Origin: Nocardioides carbamazepini
GTDB taxonomy: Bacteria > Actinomycetota > Actinomycetes > Propionibacteriales > Nocardioidaceae
NCBI RefSeq assembly: GCF_024614185.1
Contig: NZ_JAHTLF010000010.1
Coordinates: 1 to 64,000, forward strand
Reading direction: 5' to 3'
DNA: 64,000 nucleotides
Each line of letters opens with the position of its first letter. Position 1 is the stretch's first letter. The translations under genes and the position numbers were made by a program. Shown piece by piece: positions 51,931 through 59,818 of the stretch. The notes below the pieces were generated by a model. It was not told the DNA's origin, made no database searches, and saw only the letters and a program-made list of their open reading frames with translations.

Positions 51931-52884
51931 ATGCGCATCGTCGTACACGCCTTCGACGGCATCACCATGTTCCACCTCGCCGCACCCCTCCTGGTCTTCG
52001 GCGAGGTCGGCCGACTCCGCCTCGCCGAAGGATGGGACCCCGTCGTGTGGACCGAGGACGGACGCGGCATCCGCACCGCGGAGGGTCTGCGGGTCGACGA
52101 CGTGGCAGGCCCCGACGTCGTCGACGACGCCGACCTCGTGGTCCTGCCGTCCTGGCCGCACGACCTCCCCCCGACCGACCCGGCCCTGGCCGACCGGATC
52201 CGCGCCGCCCAGGCCCGTGGCAGCCGCATCGCGGGACTGTGCCTCGGTGCGTTCCCCGTCGTCGACAGCGGCGTCCTCGACGGCAGGGACGTCGTCACCC
52301 ACTGGGGCGCGGTCGACGAGCTCGCCCGCCGGCGCCCCGGCGTGACCGTCACTCCGGCTGCGCTCTACCGAGACCACGGCGACGTCCTCACCTCGGCCGG
52401 CACGGCATCAGCCATCGACGCCTGCCTGTCGATCGTGCGCTCGCACCTCGGCTCCGCCTCGGCCGCCACCGTCGCTCGCCATCTCGTCGTCGCGCCCCAC
52501 CGCGAAGGCGACCAGGCCCAGTACGTCGACCGCCCCATGCCGCAGCCCGGAGGCGTCGGCGACCTCGCACCCACGATCGACTGGGCCCTCGCCCACCTCG
52601 ACGAGCGTCTCGCCCTCGACGACCTGGCCGCCCACGCCGGCATGAGCCGGCGCAACCTCACCCGCCGCTTCGCCGAGGTCACCGGGACCACACCAGCGCG
52701 CTGGGTCCTCACACAGCGCCTCGACGAAGCCCGCCGGCTGCTCGAGACCACGGCCTGGCCGATCACCCGGATCGCCGCCGCCTGCGGCTTCAGCAGTGCC
52801 GTGACCTTCCGGCAGAACTTCGCGACGGCCTTCTCGACCACGCCGACCTCCTACCGGCGGCGGTTCGCCCCCTCACCGGCATAG
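51931..52884 (+). CDS. GlxA-family transcriptional regulator (DJ-1/PfpI-like domain plus AraC HTH)
   Basis: 317 aa. Residues 1-~170 form the class-I-amidotransferase/DJ-1-like sensor ('AAPLLVFGEV', 'GLCLGAFPVVDSGVLDGRDVVTHW' region with the nucleophile-elbow Cys). Residues ~215-312 form the double AraC helix-turn-helix ('LDDLAAHAGMSRRNLTRRFAEVTGTTPARW', 'ITRIAAACGFSSAVTFRQNFATAF', each in part). It is divergent from the cysteine hydrolase, its likely target, and is the last core-like gene before the lower-GC island. Confidence 0.93.
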   Translation: MRIVVHAFDGITMFHLAAPLLVFGEVGRLRLAEGWDPVVWTEDGRGIRTAEGLRVDDVAGPDVVDDADLVVLPSWPHDLPPTDPALADRIRAAQARGSRIAGLCLGAFPVVDSGVLDGRDVVTHWGAVDELARRRPGVTVTPAALYRDHGDVLTSAGTASAIDACLSIVRSHLGSASAATVARHLVVAPHREGDQAQYVDRPMPQPGGVGDLAPTIDWALAHLDERLALDDLAAHAGMSRRNLTRRFAEVTGTTPARWVLTQRLDEARRLLETTAWPITRIAAACGFSSAVTFRQNFATAFSTTPTSYRRRFAPSPA

Positions 52885-52903
52885 GGCCCCTCAGCCGAGA
52901 ACG

Positions 52904-53221
52904 TCACTCGCTCACCCGCTCCCGCCAGTAGCCCGGCTTCCGCTTCGAGTGGGCGACCGCCACGATCGTGAGGCGGTTGTCCTGCACGAAGTAGATGACG
53001 CGGTACGGGAAGCCCGTCACGCCCTTCGAACGCACAAGAGGCTCGCGCTCCCAGCCAGGCCAGACCGCCCACGCCCCCGGGTCCGCGGCCGCGGCGTCGA
53101 TCGCAACGCCGACCTGAGTCCTGAATCGCAGCCCAAGCCCGGTCTCGCGATCCTCATACCAGAACACGTCCGCGTCGAACTCGGTCTCCGCCTCCGGGTG
53201 AAACTCGAAGGCGAGGCTCAT
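52904..53221 (-). CDS. RelE/ParE-superfamily toxin
   Basis: 105 aa, typical ParE/RelE size. 'FHPEAETEFDADVFWYEDRETGLGLRF' near the N-terminus and 'GVTGFPYRVIYFVQDNRLTIVAVAHSKRKPGYW' (partial) match the ParE toxin fold, including the conserved PYR strand and terminal basic/aromatic residues. ParE-type toxins poison gyrase; RelE-types cut mRNA. ATG 53221 overlaps the antitoxin stop (ATGA), so the pair is translationally coupled. It is convergent with the GlxA-type gene 19 nt away. Confidence 0.88.
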   Translation of the reverse strand: MSLAFEFHPEAETEFDADVFWYEDRETGLGLRFRTQVGVAIDAAAADPGAWAVWPGWEREPLVRSKGVTGFPYRVIYFVQDNRLTIVAVAHSKRKPGYWRERVSE

Positions 53222-54066
53222 GCGTTTCGGGCGGCCTCACGCTCAGCCAGGCGCGCATCGATTCGAGCAAGAACCTCTTCGCCGGGGATGGCCTGCACGT
53301 TGCCGCTGAGGAGGTCGTCAACACGCGAGCCGATCTCGGCTGTCCACGCCTGGTCGACCGAATCGTCGTCGGAGACTTCCAGTGACTCCAACAGGCGAAG
53401 CGCCACGTCCTTGCGCACCGAAGGAGGCAGGTTCATCCCCGCCTCGTAGAACTCCGATGCGCTCAGCGACATGGCCTCAGTGTACGCGTGAGTGTCCGCG
53501 GCGGGCCCGCTCTCCACAGCCCCCGCTTCCAGTTCGAGTCGCAACTTCGCGTACTCGGCGCGAGTCACCAGGCCCTCCTTGCGAGCATCCCGAGCTGCCT
53601 CACGCAATCGCGTCGGCTCGATCCGGCCTCGACAGTCGAGGATCGCGTCGGCGACCCGCATCGCCAACAAGCCCTCGTATCTCGTGAGGTTGGGAGCTTC
53701 GCGTGGAGGCGGAGTCACCGTCATGAACGCCGGAAACTTCGCGCGGGTTCGCTTCGGCGCGACAACGCGGACCTTCCGGGGGTTGACGTCAGCGAGACCG
53801 AACAGCGCCAACACCGAGTCCCCTCGCAGGTAGGCACCGTCGCCCGTGCGCAGCAGTGCCTCGGCGAACTGGTCGAAGGGCGACTCGGGCGCGTCAGGAA
53901 CTCGGTAGATCCCGTAGGCGACGTTGATCAGCGCTCCTCGGCCAGCCAGCTTCCGCAGCTCGACCGCAGGAACACCCGCCGCGACTGCCTGCTGGGTGGT
54001 GATGAAGCCGTACTCACCGAGCGCAATCTCTCGCACAAGATCCCGGTACTTCACCGCGGAGGCCAT
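53218..54066 (-). CDS. Fused antitoxin: AbiEi-like N-terminal region plus addiction-module antitoxin C-terminus
   Basis: 282 aa in one open frame. Residues 1-~180 match AbiEi-type (type IV) antitoxins: a winged-helix DNA-binding part ('YGFITTQQAVAAGVPAVELRKLAGRGALINVAYGIYRVP', in part) and the following AbiEi domain ('LRGDSVLALFGLADV', 'VAPKRTRAKFPA'). Residues 199-282 ('SASEFYEAGMNLPPSVRKDVALRLLESL', in part) match the short putative addiction-module antitoxin family (PF09720/TIGR02574-like) normally found as a separate ~75-aa protein before ParE/RelE. Met199 (53472) has TACACT 6 nt upstream, so the short antitoxin may also be made alone from an internal leaderless promoter. ATG 54066 is 1 nt from the operator. 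No AbiEii toxin follows. Confidence 0.8.
   Translation of the reverse strand: MASAVKYRDLVREIALGEYGFITTQQAVAAGVPAVELRKLAGRGALINVAYGIYRVPDAPESPFDQFAEALLRTGDGAYLRGDSVLALFGLADVNPRKVRVVAPKRTRAKFPAFMTVTPPPREAPNLTRYEGLLAMRVADAILDCRGRIEPTRLREAARDARKEGLVTRAEYAKLRLELEAGAVESGPAADTHAYTEAMSLSASEFYEAGMNLPPSVRKDVALRLLESLEVSDDDSVDQAWTAEIGSRVDDLLSGNVQAIPGEEVLARIDARLAEREAARNA
53479..53484 (-). promoter_or_regulatory. Possible internal leaderless promoter for the free antitoxin
   Basis: TACACT on the minus strand is 6 nt before codon Met199 of the fused antitoxin, the position where stand-alone homologues start. No recognisable -35 is present. Confidence 0.35.
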
Positions 54067-54067
54067 G

Positions 54068-54101
54068 GGCACAACCGTACCGACAACGGTACGGTTGTGC
54101 C
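54068..54101. promoter_or_regulatory. Perfect 14-bp inverted repeat operator of the TA locus
   Basis: GGCACAACCGTACC (54068-54081) and its exact complement GGTACGGTTGTGCC (54088-54101) flank a 6-nt loop, 1 nt from the antitoxin ATG. TACGGT inside the arm (54079-54074, minus strand) sits 7 nt before the ATG and can serve as a leaderless -10. AbiEi antitoxins are known to repress their operons through inverted repeats, which fits. Confidence 0.75.
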
Positions 54102-54125
54102 ACGAGTTTGGAGTCGGGAAACTGC

Positions 54126-54245
54126 CTACTCTGACTCCCGAAGCCACTCGAAGTCTTCAACCGCTTGGTCGATCTCAGCCTCGGAGAGCTGTAGCAGAGC
54201 GTCGGATCTCGCTCCCGCCGCCCGCAGTTTGGCCGCCGCTTCGGC
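54126..54245 (-). pseudogene. 3' fragment of an unknown gene, cut at the integrase junction
   Basis: The minus strand reads 'AEAAAKLRAAGARSDALL' and then 'SEAEIDQAVEDFEWLRESE' to a TAG at 54126. This is a credible acidic, helical protein C-terminus about 40 residues long. Upstream of ~54245 the frame runs into antisense of the integrase, so the 5' part is gone. The short acidic tail resembles small antitoxin C-termini, but no family can be named. Confidence 0.4.
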
Positions 54246-55314
54246 AGGTCGACGCCAAACGCTGGGTCGCCACCGAGGAGGCGAAGGTCGTCCGCGGCGA
54301 CTGGATCGACCCGGCGGAAAGGTGACCTTCGCGGCCTTCTACGCCGACTGGCCCCCCGACAGGTCTGGCTCTCGTCCACACGCGAGAACGCCGACCTCGC
54401 CCACCGCAGGCGTGACGTTCGGCGACATGCAGCTGCGGTCAATCCGGCGCTCGCACATCGAGGCCTGGGTGAAGAACATGACGTCGCGCCTTGCGCCGAC
54501 CACGATCGACACCCGCTTCACGATCGTGCGCGGCGTCTTCCGCGCGGCCGTGGCGGATCGCCTTATCGCCAGCGATCCGACTGTTGGGGTTGTCCTTCCG
54601 CGCAAGCGGAAGGCCGAGGCAGCGATGCGGATCCCGACCCACGCGGATTTGGCGAAGCTGCTGAACGCCGCCGAGCCGCCCAAGCGTCCGAGGTCGCGGC
54701 CGAGTTTCACCGCGTACGTCGCCCTGTGCGCGTTCGCCGGTCTACGGCGTGGTGAGGCTCTCGGAGTCCAGGTCGGGGACGTCGACTTCCTCGGCCGCAC
54801 CCTCCGAGTGGCCCGGCAGTTGCAGCGAGCCAAGGCCGCCGACATCACTGAAGGCAAGAACCTCGTCGACGCCGCGGGCGGGATCACGGTCGTGGTGCGT
54901 CGCCCGAAGTACGGCTCCGAGCGGACGATCTACCTGCCAGACGAGCTGATCGAGATCCTGTCCGAACACGTCCGCCAGCACACGCCGACCGGAATGCCTG
55001 ACCGCTGGCTGTTCGATGAGGGCGGCAAGCCCTGGCACGACAACCTCGTCGACTATCGCTGGCGATCGACCCGCACTGACGCGGGACTGACGCACAAGTT
55101 GCACGCCAGTGGACTCATCGCCGCTGGATGTGACGTCGTCACCGTGCAACGAGCGATGGGGCGCGCCTCCGCGACGACCACGCTGAGCACGTACGCACAT
55201 CTCTGGCCGACCGTCGAAGACAAGACTCGCGCCGCCGCTTCCGCCATGGCGGCAACCGTGCTCGCCACTGAAGGCAGCGGAACAAGTCGGACGCGGGAAG
55301 TTCGCGAATGGTGA
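54246..55314 (+). pseudogene. Degraded tyrosine recombinase (phage-type integrase)
   Basis: The first piece 'VDAKRWVATEEAKVVRGDWIDPA' (partial) is in one frame and ends in TGA at 54323. 'GKVTFAAFYADW' continues in another frame, 'RQVWLSSTRENADLA' in a third, and from ~54405 one frame runs to the end. Box I Arg ('FAGLRRGEALG') and the Tyr ('TTLSTYAHLW') remain. The box II segment usually read HKLHDLRHFYASG is reduced to 'HKLHASG', a six-residue in-frame loss of the HxLR motif, and the later 'GH' is 'GR'. The N-terminal domain is missing. It cannot be catalytically active. It marks the former mobile element. Confidence 0.88.
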
Positions 55315-55327
55315 GATCGTTGCATCC

Positions 55328-55936
55328 ATGAAATGGTTGCGGCGCAGCGAATCCGCGCATCGCAGAGATCCGGCCCAGGACGCGGCAGTGGCAAGTGCGT
55401 TCTGGGACCTACGTGACCACGCGTACGACCGCCCGGACGAACGGGATGGAGTCACAGCCGAGGTCGTCTTTCAGGCCGTGGCCGGAGTCATTGAGCGCGC
55501 GGCGGATTCGGGCCAAGCGGTCGACTGGTCCGCCATTCCCTCTCTGGTCGCGGCTGAGGCACTGGGCCGACACAATCCGGCGCCGCTTGCCTCGACCGAC
55601 CCCAACGACGCCGTGCGGGGGTCGAAGATCACGGGTATCCACTTCGTGCACGACTTCATCGAGGTGCACATGGACGACGTGATCCTCACTGGCTACACCG
55701 AGCCGTTCGGGATCATCGGATGCTCGGGGGTCGGGCCTTCCTCGATTCCGCGCTTGATCGGCAAGCGCGTTGATCAACTGTCTGTCGTTGACGGCGAGTA
55801 CGTCGCCATCGACTCGGGCGAGAACCGACTGGCCTTCCCGGTCGGCGGCCCGTCCGCCAAGGGACCGGAGTCCGTTCGCCTCTACCGTCCCGCCCACCAC
55901 GAACTCGGCATCCCGAGCGCGCACTGGATCTGGTGA
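55328..55936 (+). CDS. Hypothetical protein (island)
   Basis: 202 aa, soluble, no signal or membrane segment. Not recognised. The C-terminal half is strand-rich and Gly-rich ('GIHFVHDFIEVHMDDVILTGYTEPFGIIG'-like stretch, quoted in part). ATG 55328 is 13 nt after the integrase stop and the stop overlaps the next GTG (GTGA), so it forms a two-gene unit with 55933-57156. Small orphan pairs like this beside integrases are often cargo such as defence or immunity genes, but nothing here proves that. Confidence 0.6.
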   Translation: MKWLRRSESAHRRDPAQDAAVASAFWDLRDHAYDRPDERDGVTAEVVFQAVAGVIERAADSGQAVDWSAIPSLVAAEALGRHNPAPLASTDPNDAVRGSKITGIHFVHDFIEVHMDDVILTGYTEPFGIIGCSGVGPSSIPRLIGKRVDQLSVVDGEYVAIDSGENRLAFPVGGPSAKGPESVRLYRPAHHELGIPSAHWIW

Positions 55937-57156
55937 CGACCATGCGCTTCAGGTTCACGACGACGCCCTCGGATGACGTCATGGTCGCGCGATCCGACGA
56001 GATGCCGCTCTTCACCGACGTCCTCAACGACTGCATCGGGACGCGGACACCACGCGGCGCACCGCCAGGTCTCTCGACCTACTGGATCGACGAGGCCCTG
56101 AAGGAGTTCCGTCCGCATCTCGGCGTTTCAGGGGCCTCGGCGATCTTCTCCGGCAACGCGTCCTACCTCGAGCACGTCGACGGACTCGTCGAGGCGCGTT
56201 ACGACTACGACCCACCCGACAGTGACATCGTGGAGCGGTTGCCGTTGCAGGACCTCGTGGACCTCCTCGATGCCTGGCGTGCTGAGGTGATTCTTCTTGA
56301 CGCATCGGCCCCGACTCGGATGCCGCCGGCCCGCCCAGCGATCGCTCTCGGGCCTCCCCCGAAGGACGCTGATACAGTGAGTCAGTACTTCGAATGCGAC
56401 GGCGTAACGCTCTGGAGCCCCGCGACCGGAAGCGCGCAGAGGTTCCTGGCGGCCCTGCGCGCGCTCGAAGCTGACGCTGGGGAGCCGGCCGGGTTCGGGC
56501 CGATGGAATCGGACGAGTGCCAGATCGACCGGCGCGCCTTCGATCGATTCGCGCGCGTACTCGTGACGTCCTTGCAGCCCGACGCGTGCGGTGCCGTGGT
56601 TCTCACTGTGGTCGCACTTGCAGAGCGGGCTGGATTCGTCGCGTCATGGCGCCCGCCGCCCAACAAGTGGGAGGGCGAACTGCTCGACCGTGCGCGCACG
56701 GCCGGCGAGGCCGCCATGGCCTGGGGCTGGAAAGACCCGGCGGACGCCCAGACGTCGCGCGAACGATTCCTCGCCCATGCTTGCAGCCTCTCGAACCAGG
56801 CAACCCTTGAGGTCACCGAGCACGATCGTGCGACGACAATGCGTCTGCGACCTAGCAACGTCCGGTCCGTCGGCGTCGTTCTCCATCTTGGCGCCGGCGA
56901 CCACGGCACTGTCGCACTCGACGACCCGGCCTGCGTTCCGATCGAACTCGGCACCGATTCGTCTGCAGACGTCGAAGCGATTGACTATTTCGTCAGCGTG
57001 GCGCGCGACGGTCGAGCCACCGCCTTCCGCGCCGGGCGGGGAGGATCCACCGAGATTCGCGGCGGGCAGCAAACCTCGCGAAGCTGGCGCAACACGTGGC
57101 CATGGCCAGGCTGGAAGCGGCGGGCAGACCGCGTCGACTACGAGCCATACTGCTGA
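55933..57156 (+). CDS. Hypothetical protein, possibly two-domain (island)
   Basis: 407 aa, soluble. Not recognised. Residues 1-~135 ('MRFRFTTTPSDDVMVARSDE', 'YDPPDSDIVERLPLQDLVDLLDAWRAEV', in part) look like one compact domain. After a Pro-rich linker ('PPARPAIALGPPPKDAD') a second region of ~250 residues follows. GTG 55933 overlaps the previous stop; ATG 55942 is a possible alternative. The two-domain look may reflect a fusion of neighbouring small genes. Convergent with the next gene. Confidence 0.6.
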   Translation: MTTMRFRFTTTPSDDVMVARSDEMPLFTDVLNDCIGTRTPRGAPPGLSTYWIDEALKEFRPHLGVSGASAIFSGNASYLEHVDGLVEARYDYDPPDSDIVERLPLQDLVDLLDAWRAEVILLDASAPTRMPPARPAIALGPPPKDADTVSQYFECDGVTLWSPATGSAQRFLAALRALEADAGEPAGFGPMESDECQIDRRAFDRFARVLVTSLQPDACGAVVLTVVALAERAGFVASWRPPPNKWEGELLDRARTAGEAAMAWGWKDPADAQTSRERFLAHACSLSNQATLEVTEHDRATTMRLRPSNVRSVGVVLHLGAGDHGTVALDDPACVPIELGTDSSADVEAIDYFVSVARDGRATAFRAGRGGSTEIRGGQQTSRSWRNTWPWPGWKRRADRVDYEPYC

Positions 57157-57204
57157 CCGCTCGGGCGGCGATCACGCCCGTTTCGGCTCGGATTCGCGAT
57201 TCTG

Positions 57205-57702
57205 TTAGTCCCAACCCGGCCCGCCGAACGAGACGTACATGTCCTGCTCGTCCCAGTCGGAATCGGCCGCCGCGATCACGACCTCGCATCGACGAGCGTG
57301 CTCCCAGGGTCGCAATGACGGCCCAGCCTCAAGGGCAGTGAGCGCAGCCTCGCGTGCGTCCCTAGCGGCGGCGACGACCTTCGGGAGCCCGAGTGCGTGC
57401 ACGCTGTACGACAGCAGTTCGACGAGACCGGCGGGCGGAGGTGACTCGCACAACTGTGGCACCATCGCAGCCAAGGCCAGCTCAGCTTGATCGACGTGGC
57501 TCGGCTCGCGGCGAATGAGATCGACGAGCTTGATCAGTTCCCGCTCCTCGTCGCGAACATCAATGGACCGATCCGCGACCTCCAACGCCGCCCTGACGTA
57601 GCGACCAAACTCGCGTTGGAAGGCGCCCGGGTCCACAGAGACATGCTCGCACGCGACCCACTCGCGCCACGTCAATCGCGATTCTTGCCACGTATCTGCC
57701 AC
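57205..57702 (-). CDS. Hypothetical protein (island); start overlaps the direct repeat
   Basis: 165 aa, mainly helical, acidic, rich in Ala/Glu ('ELALAAMVPQLCESPPPAGLVELLSYSVHALG', partial). Not recognised. The first codons from GTG 57702 lie inside the 50-bp direct repeat (57679-57728), so the true start may be a later GTG (around 57660) and the N-terminus may have been altered by the insertion event. It ends at 57205 facing the 407-aa gene. Confidence 0.5.
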   Translation of the reverse strand: MADTWQESRLTWREWVACEHVSVDPGAFQREFGRYVRAALEVADRSIDVRDEERELIKLVDLIRREPSHVDQAELALAAMVPQLCESPPPAGLVELLSYSVHALGLPKVVAAARDAREAALTALEAGPSLRPWEHARRCEVVIAAADSDWDEQDMYVSFGGPGWD

Positions 57703-57728
57703 GCACGAGGCCCTGACAGGCCTCTGAC
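57679..57728. repeat. 50-bp direct repeat, left copy
   Basis: 46 of 50 bases are identical to 60341-60390 in the same orientation; the shared core begins CGATTCTTGCCACG and includes ATCTGCCACGCACGAGGCCC. It may be an attachment-site (att) duplication of a lost integrative element. GAGGCC / GGCCTC (57707-57724) forms a small hairpin within it. Confidence 0.75.
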
Positions 57729-57771
57729 GCGAAGATTCACCCCGACCACAGCGGGTGGGTCTTCGCGTCAG
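57724..57771. terminator. Strong hairpin beside the transposase stop
   Basis: CTGACGCGAAGA (57724-57735) pairs perfectly with TCTTCGCGTCAG (57760-57771), with further CACCC/GGGTG pairing inside. GGGCGTTTTC follows on the plus strand. It lies just beyond the transposase stop (57779) and could protect the element from read-through or terminate transcription in either direction. Confidence 0.6.
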
Positions 57772-59300
57772 GGCGTTTTCAGGATGCTTGGTCCAGGGTG
57801 ACGCGGTAGCCCATTGCCTCGAGTTGCCGGATGGCGCGGGTGCGGGCGCGTTCGGGGTTGAGCCGAGTGTAGTAGTCCCCGCCGAGGTCCTCGTAGAGCT
57901 CGCCAGTGGTGCCCATGCGCCAGATCGCGATCAGGAGCGAGTGCTGCACGGCGACGTTCGCCCGCTGTGGACCGCGGCGCAGGCTGATGCGCCGGTACCG
58001 GGCACCGAGGTAGGTGTGCGGATGCTGGGCCGCCCACATCGCGGCCTGCCCGAGCGCTCCCTGCAGGTAAGGGTTGCCCGGCCGGGTCTGGGTCGACTTC
58101 TTCCGCCCTGCGGACTCGTTGTTGCCGGGCGTGGTTCCGGCCCACGAGGCGAGGTGCTTGGCGGTGGGGAACCGGGTCATGTCCGCGCCGGTCTCGGCGA
58201 TGATGACGTCAGCGATCAGGGTCGCGACACCCGGAATGGTGCAGATCAGGTCGCGGAAGCCCTGAAACGGTTCGATCACCACCTCGATCCGTGCGGTGAT
58301 GTCCGCGATCGCCGCGGTGTGGCGGTCGATCAGGTCCAGGTGCACCCGGGCGAGGAAGGCATGGTGCTCGGCGAACCTGCCGACCAGCGCTTCGCTCAGT
58401 TCGGGGATCTTCGACCGCAGCCTTCGCTTGGCCAAGTCCGCCAAACCTGCGGGATCGCGGTCGCCGGCGTTCAACGCTTCGAGCATCGCGCGCCCGGACA
58501 CACCCATGATGTCGCTCGCGACCACGGACAGCTTGATCCCGGCGTCCTCGAGCAACTTCTCGAGTCGCTGGACCTCGCGGGAGCGTTCCCGCGTGATCGC
58601 GGTCCGGGCACGGGTCAGGTCCCGCAACTGCCGGATCGGCTCGGGTGGCACGAACGAGCCCCGGACCAGGCCATGCGCACCCAACTGGGCCAGCCAGGTC
58701 GCGTCAGCGACATCGGTCTTGCGTCCGGGCAGGTTCTTCACATGCCGGGCGTTGACCAGCATCAACTCCACCCCGGGCAGGTCTTCGAGCAGGTAGTAGA
58801 ACGGCTTCCAGTAGTCACTGGTCGCCTCCATCACCACGCACGTGACCTTCTCAGCGATCAGATGCTCACGCAGCGCGAGGACCTGGTTGGTCATCGAGCT
58901 CCAAGTCGTGACGGTCTCGACCGTCTTGCGGCGCCCAGCGCCGGCCACACGAACGCACACCTTGGCGTCCTTCTTCGAGATGTCCAGCCCGGCGCACCGG
59001 CCGTGAACGACTTCCATCGCCTGCCTCCTCCTGGTGTCCACAACGGGTGTCCGTCGTGGGGAGGACAGGGAGAAATCGGAAGTCTGACGCTCGGGCTCTT
59101 GGCACCAATCCACGGTTCCCGTGGAAGTCCTCCGCCGCCATGCTGACCTGCGGGCTCACCGGCACCAAGAAGCCGTACGGGGTCGCCATGAATGGCCTGA
59201 GACTGACAGGTGTGCTGTGTTGCTCCGTGACTCGGAGCGCTATCTGGCCGCCGTTCGCCTACCAAGCGGCGCACAGGTCAGCCCTCAGGAGCGTGGGGAT
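57772..59300 (-). mobile_element. IS110-family insertion sequence (ends approximate)
   Basis: Contains the DEDD transposase and about 280 nt of non-coding sequence upstream of it. IS110-family elements lack long terminal inverted repeats, so the ends cannot be fixed by eye. In this family the non-coding part encodes the bridge RNA that selects the target. Confidence 0.55.
57779..59017 (-). CDS. IS110-family DEDD transposase
   Basis: 412 aa. The N-terminal RuvC-like DEDD domain is intact: first Asp in 'CAGLDISKKDAKVCV', Glu in 'VVMEATSDYWKPF', Asp pair in 'GRKTDVADATWLA'. The C-terminal Transposase_20 domain has 'ICTIPGVATLIADVIIAETG' (partial) and the serine in 'GNNESAGRKKS'. ATG 59017 has GAGGAGG 7 nt upstream; an upstream in-frame extension is not family-like. 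All catalytic residues are present, so the element may still be mobile. Confidence 0.95.
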   Translation of the reverse strand: MEVVHGRCAGLDISKKDAKVCVRVAGAGRRKTVETVTTWSSMTNQVLALREHLIAEKVTCVVMEATSDYWKPFYYLLEDLPGVELMLVNARHVKNLPGRKTDVADATWLAQLGAHGLVRGSFVPPEPIRQLRDLTRARTAITRERSREVQRLEKLLEDAGIKLSVVASDIMGVSGRAMLEALNAGDRDPAGLADLAKRRLRSKIPELSEALVGRFAEHHAFLARVHLDLIDRHTAAIADITARIEVVIEPFQGFRDLICTIPGVATLIADVIIAETGADMTRFPTAKHLASWAGTTPGNNESAGRKKSTQTRPGNPYLQGALGQAAMWAAQHPHTYLGARYRRISLRRGPQRANVAVQHSLLIAIWRMGTTGELYEDLGGDYYTRLNPERARTRAIRQLEAMGYRVTLDQAS

Positions 59301-59458
59301 CGCTAGGTCTCATTCGAGCCCGACGCCAACGGTTTCAGCGCAGCAACATGGAACGGGTGGCGCGAAACCTACTCCGCATCTGGCGTCCTGACCTCCCGAA
59401 CCTTCACCAAGTAGGTCAGCGACGCCCGTACCTCCATGTCGAAGCTCGCGTCACGCGA
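59018..59458. other. Non-coding stretch upstream of the IS110 transposase (possible bridge-RNA region)
   Basis: 441 nt without a credible gene. TCCACGG-TTC-CCGTGGA (59109-59125) is a tight hairpin, and further short inverted repeats follow. The part next to the transposase start is where IS110-group elements encode their bridge RNA. The remainder to 59458 holds nothing recognisable. Confidence 0.45.
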
Positions 59459-59812
59459 TCAGTCGGCAGCGCCGGACCCGTCCTCTCGAATCCACACGAG
59501 CAACGTCGCGTGCTCGGGGTCGTGCCAGACAGCGTCGTCGGTCGCGAGGGTCTGCAGCTCCGCCTCAGTCAAGGGAGCGACTGGACCGTTCGGCCACTCA
59601 CCGCGCCAAAGGTCGTACTGGCCGACCAGCACCGACGCCGCGTGACGTGCGAGACGGATCTTGTCATCGAGCAGTGCCGCGGGAGCCAACGCGTTGAGCA
59701 TCCACACGATCTCCCATAGCGGGAGGTCGTCGCTCTGAAGTTCACCACTCAGCAGGTAGACGAGTCGATCGAGCGAAGGCAGGGTGCCGGTCCGGTTCTC
59801 GGTCAAAGCCAC
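59459..59812 (-). CDS. Hypothetical protein (island)
   Basis: 117 aa, acidic, soluble ('LPLWEIVWMLNALAPAALLDD', 'ATLLVWIREDGSG', in part). Not recognised. It begins 6 nt after the stop of the upstream hypothetical gene, so the two are one transcription unit. Trp-rich short acidic proteins in pairs next to mobile elements are often immunity-like, but that is only a guess. Confidence 0.55.
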   Translation of the reverse strand: MALTENRTGTLPSLDRLVYLLSGELQSDDLPLWEIVWMLNALAPAALLDDKIRLARHAASVLVGQYDLWRGEWPNGPVAPLTEAELQTLATDDAVWHDPEHATLLVWIREDGSGAAD

Positions 59813-59818
59813 TCCGCC

